Positions 62,823 through 64,000 of a DNA stretch of 64,000 bases are shown one piece after another. Positions within the stretch are counted from its first letter, which is position 1. Each line of letters starts with the position of its first letter. The position numbers were made by a program, and so were the translations under genes. The stretch is from Clostridium niameyense. GTDB taxonomy: Bacteria; Bacillota; Clostridia; Clostridiales; Clostridiaceae. The stretch is from the NCBI RefSeq assembly GCF_001243045.1, contig NZ_LN849007.1, positions 1,640,989 to 1,704,988 on the forward strand, in the 5' to 3' direction. Under the pieces are notes generated by a model. That model worked only from the letters and a program-made list of their open reading frames with translations. It had not been told where the DNA came from and ran no database searches.

Positions 62823-64000
62823 ATGAGGAATTTTTTTTGTAAAACAAAAAAATTTTATATATTATTTTTTTTATTTATTATTTTATTCTTTATTAGCTAT
62901 TCCCATTGTAATGCTCATGAAATTTATAGTTGTCCTGAAAATAATAAAACAAAAAATGTTTTAATAGTACATTCTTATAATAGAACATTTAAATGGACAA
63001 ATGATACTACAAAAGGAATAGAATCTTCTATAAAAAATTCCTACTATAGTTTAAATATAAACCATGATTATATGGATTTAAATAGGATGTGTAATGAAGA
63101 ATATTTTAAAACTTTTTATAATATGCAAAAATTAAAATATGAGAATTTTAAATTTGATGTGATAATTTGCTGTGATAATGGAGCTTTTAGATATTTTAAT
63201 CAATATGGTAAAAATATTTTTCCTAATACTCCTGTTATATTCTGTGGCATTAATTCCATAAATACTCAACAAATAATAGAAAATCCTTTATTTAAAGCTG
63301 TAGAAGAAAACTTAAATTTAGAAGAAAATCTTAAAATTATATCTAAATTACAACCTAATATTAAAAAAATTATTTTCATTGGTAATTCGCATTTAATAGG
63401 TTCAAATTCATCAGAACATTTTAATAAAATTATAGCTAAATATAAAAGTAATTTTTCGTTTCAATTTGTAAAGCCTATTACTGTACAACAGTTAACAGAT
63501 ACATTAAAAAATTTAAATCCTAAAACTACAGCTGTAGTTTTTACATTAAATCCCATATTAGATAATTTAAACAGGGGAACTTACTTATCTAACCTAACTT
63601 ATGATTCTTTTAAAAATAGTAAAGTTCCTTTATATTCTTTTTGGGATTTTGATTTAAATCATGGAACTATTGGAGGTAAACTTGTAAATGGCTTTAATGA
63701 AGGAAAATTAGCTGGTAATTTGGCTTTAAAAATTTTAAATGATGAAAACATAAATTCAATACCCAATATGAACATCCATGAAAATGAAATTATTTTCGAT
63801 TATAATAAATTAACAAGTTTTAATATAAATTTAAAAAACTTACCTAAAAATTCTAAAATTATAAATAAACCTGAACCTTTTTATAAAACATATAAAAAGC
63901 TTGTTATTTTTATTATAGTATTTATAAGCTTATTACTTTTATTTATAATAATCCTATTTTTCTATGTAAGAGAAAAAGAAAAAAATAGAAAGAAACTAAA
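62823..64000 (+). CDS. Membrane sensor with extracytoplasmic ABC-substrate-binding-like domain (3' end outside window)
   Basis: The frame is open to the window edge (392 codons visible). N-terminal membrane segment or signal (about 11-28), a periplasmic-binding-type domain (about 45-345, with NVLIVHSYNRTFKWTNDTT and VFCGINSI-like text; the sequence shown reads VIFCGINSINTQQ), then a second membrane segment (about 360-382) followed by a charged stretch (YVREKEKNRKK). This is the layout of receptor proteins with an ABC_sub_bind-like sensor linked to a cytoplasmic output domain such as a histidine kinase, GGDEF or similar, which lies beyond the window. TAAGGAG precedes ATG 62823. Confidence 0.8.
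   Translation, partial: MRNFFCKTKKFYILFFLFIILFFISYSHCNAHEIYSCPENNKTKNVLIVHSYNRTFKWTNDTTKGIESSIKNSYYSLNINHDYMDLNRMCNEEYFKTFYNMQKLKYENFKFDVIICCDNGAFRYFNQYGKNIFPNTPVIFCGINSINTQQIIENPLFKAVEENLNLEENLKIISKLQPNIKKIIFIGNSHLIGSNSSEHFNKIIAKYKSNFSFQFVKPITVQQLTDTLKNLNPKTTAVVFTLNPILDNLNRGTYLSNLTYDSFKNSKVPLYSFWDFDLNHGTIGGKLVNGFNEGKLAGNLALKILNDENINSIPNMNIHENEIIFDYNKLTSFNINLKNLPKNSKIINKPEPFYKTYKKLVIFIIVFISLLLLFIIILFFYVREKEKNRKKL

Overview
The window is very AT-rich and reads as a chromosomal segment of an endospore-forming Clostridium, most likely close to C. botulinum group I / C. sporogenes. This rests on gene content (ytrH, ytrI, gerW, clostridial-type chemoreceptors, four classical Firmicutes riboswitches), strong AGGAGG-type ribosome sites and frequent TTG/GTG starts. 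Species is inference. I saw no rRNA, tRNA, CRISPR array, prophage or insertion sequence.

Layout. 1-7.9 kb: four consecutive minus-strand chemoreceptor genes, two with dCache-type sensors (the first cut by the window edge) and two paralogues with four-helix-bundle-type sensors. 8.2-9.2 kb: a c-di-AMP (ydaO) riboswitch leading into a secreted LysM + SleB-like cell-wall hydrolase. 9.3-22.5 kb: a minus-strand type IV pilus locus in the order pilD-pilB-pilC-pilA-pilM-pilN-pilO, then three minor pilins (one large and lacking Glu5) and a secreted VWA protein; no pilT is present. 22.8-33.9 kb: a mix of a holin-like membrane protein, a YtrA-type regulator with its ABC transporter, a flavin split-barrel protein, a NifX-like protein, DegV, a CPBP protease, an ABC exporter, a POT transporter, PepD and mntP, the last behind an Mn riboswitch. 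34.1-38.2 kb: topoisomerase III, an HsmA-family membrane protein, DUF2953 and GerW.

38.3-42.1 kb: a thiazole-branch thiamine operon (thiS-thiF-thiG-thiH-tenI/thiE) behind a TPP riboswitch. 42.2-49.1 kb: a 53-residue membrane peptide, an unknown protein, a cytoplasmic PAS histidine kinase, a TetR regulator, ytrH-ytrI, a DUF421/DUF4363 pair, a CDF metal transporter and a LapA-like protein. 49.2-52.1 kb: a solitary N6-adenine methyltransferase and a 3-methyladenine glycosylase. 52.3-61.5 kb: an 11-gene molybdenum-cofactor and molybdate-uptake operon (moaC-mobA-mobB-moaA-MOSC-moeA-like-moeA-modA-modB-modC-DUF364) behind a Moco riboswitch, with a divergent mogA/moaB. The window ends with a ribokinase and the start of a membrane sensor.

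The most interesting points are: the pilus-tip gene set (VWA protein with a duplicated flanking domain plus a GspK-like large pilin); mutually exclusive terminator/antiterminator pairings that can be read in three riboswitch leaders; a DUF364 gene closing the molybdenum operon; near-identical palindromes in front of the tetR and hsmA genes 8.6 kb apart; and two proteins missing a normally conserved motif residue (an ABC ATPase Walker A with Ala after the Lys, and a POT transporter without the first Glu of ExxER).
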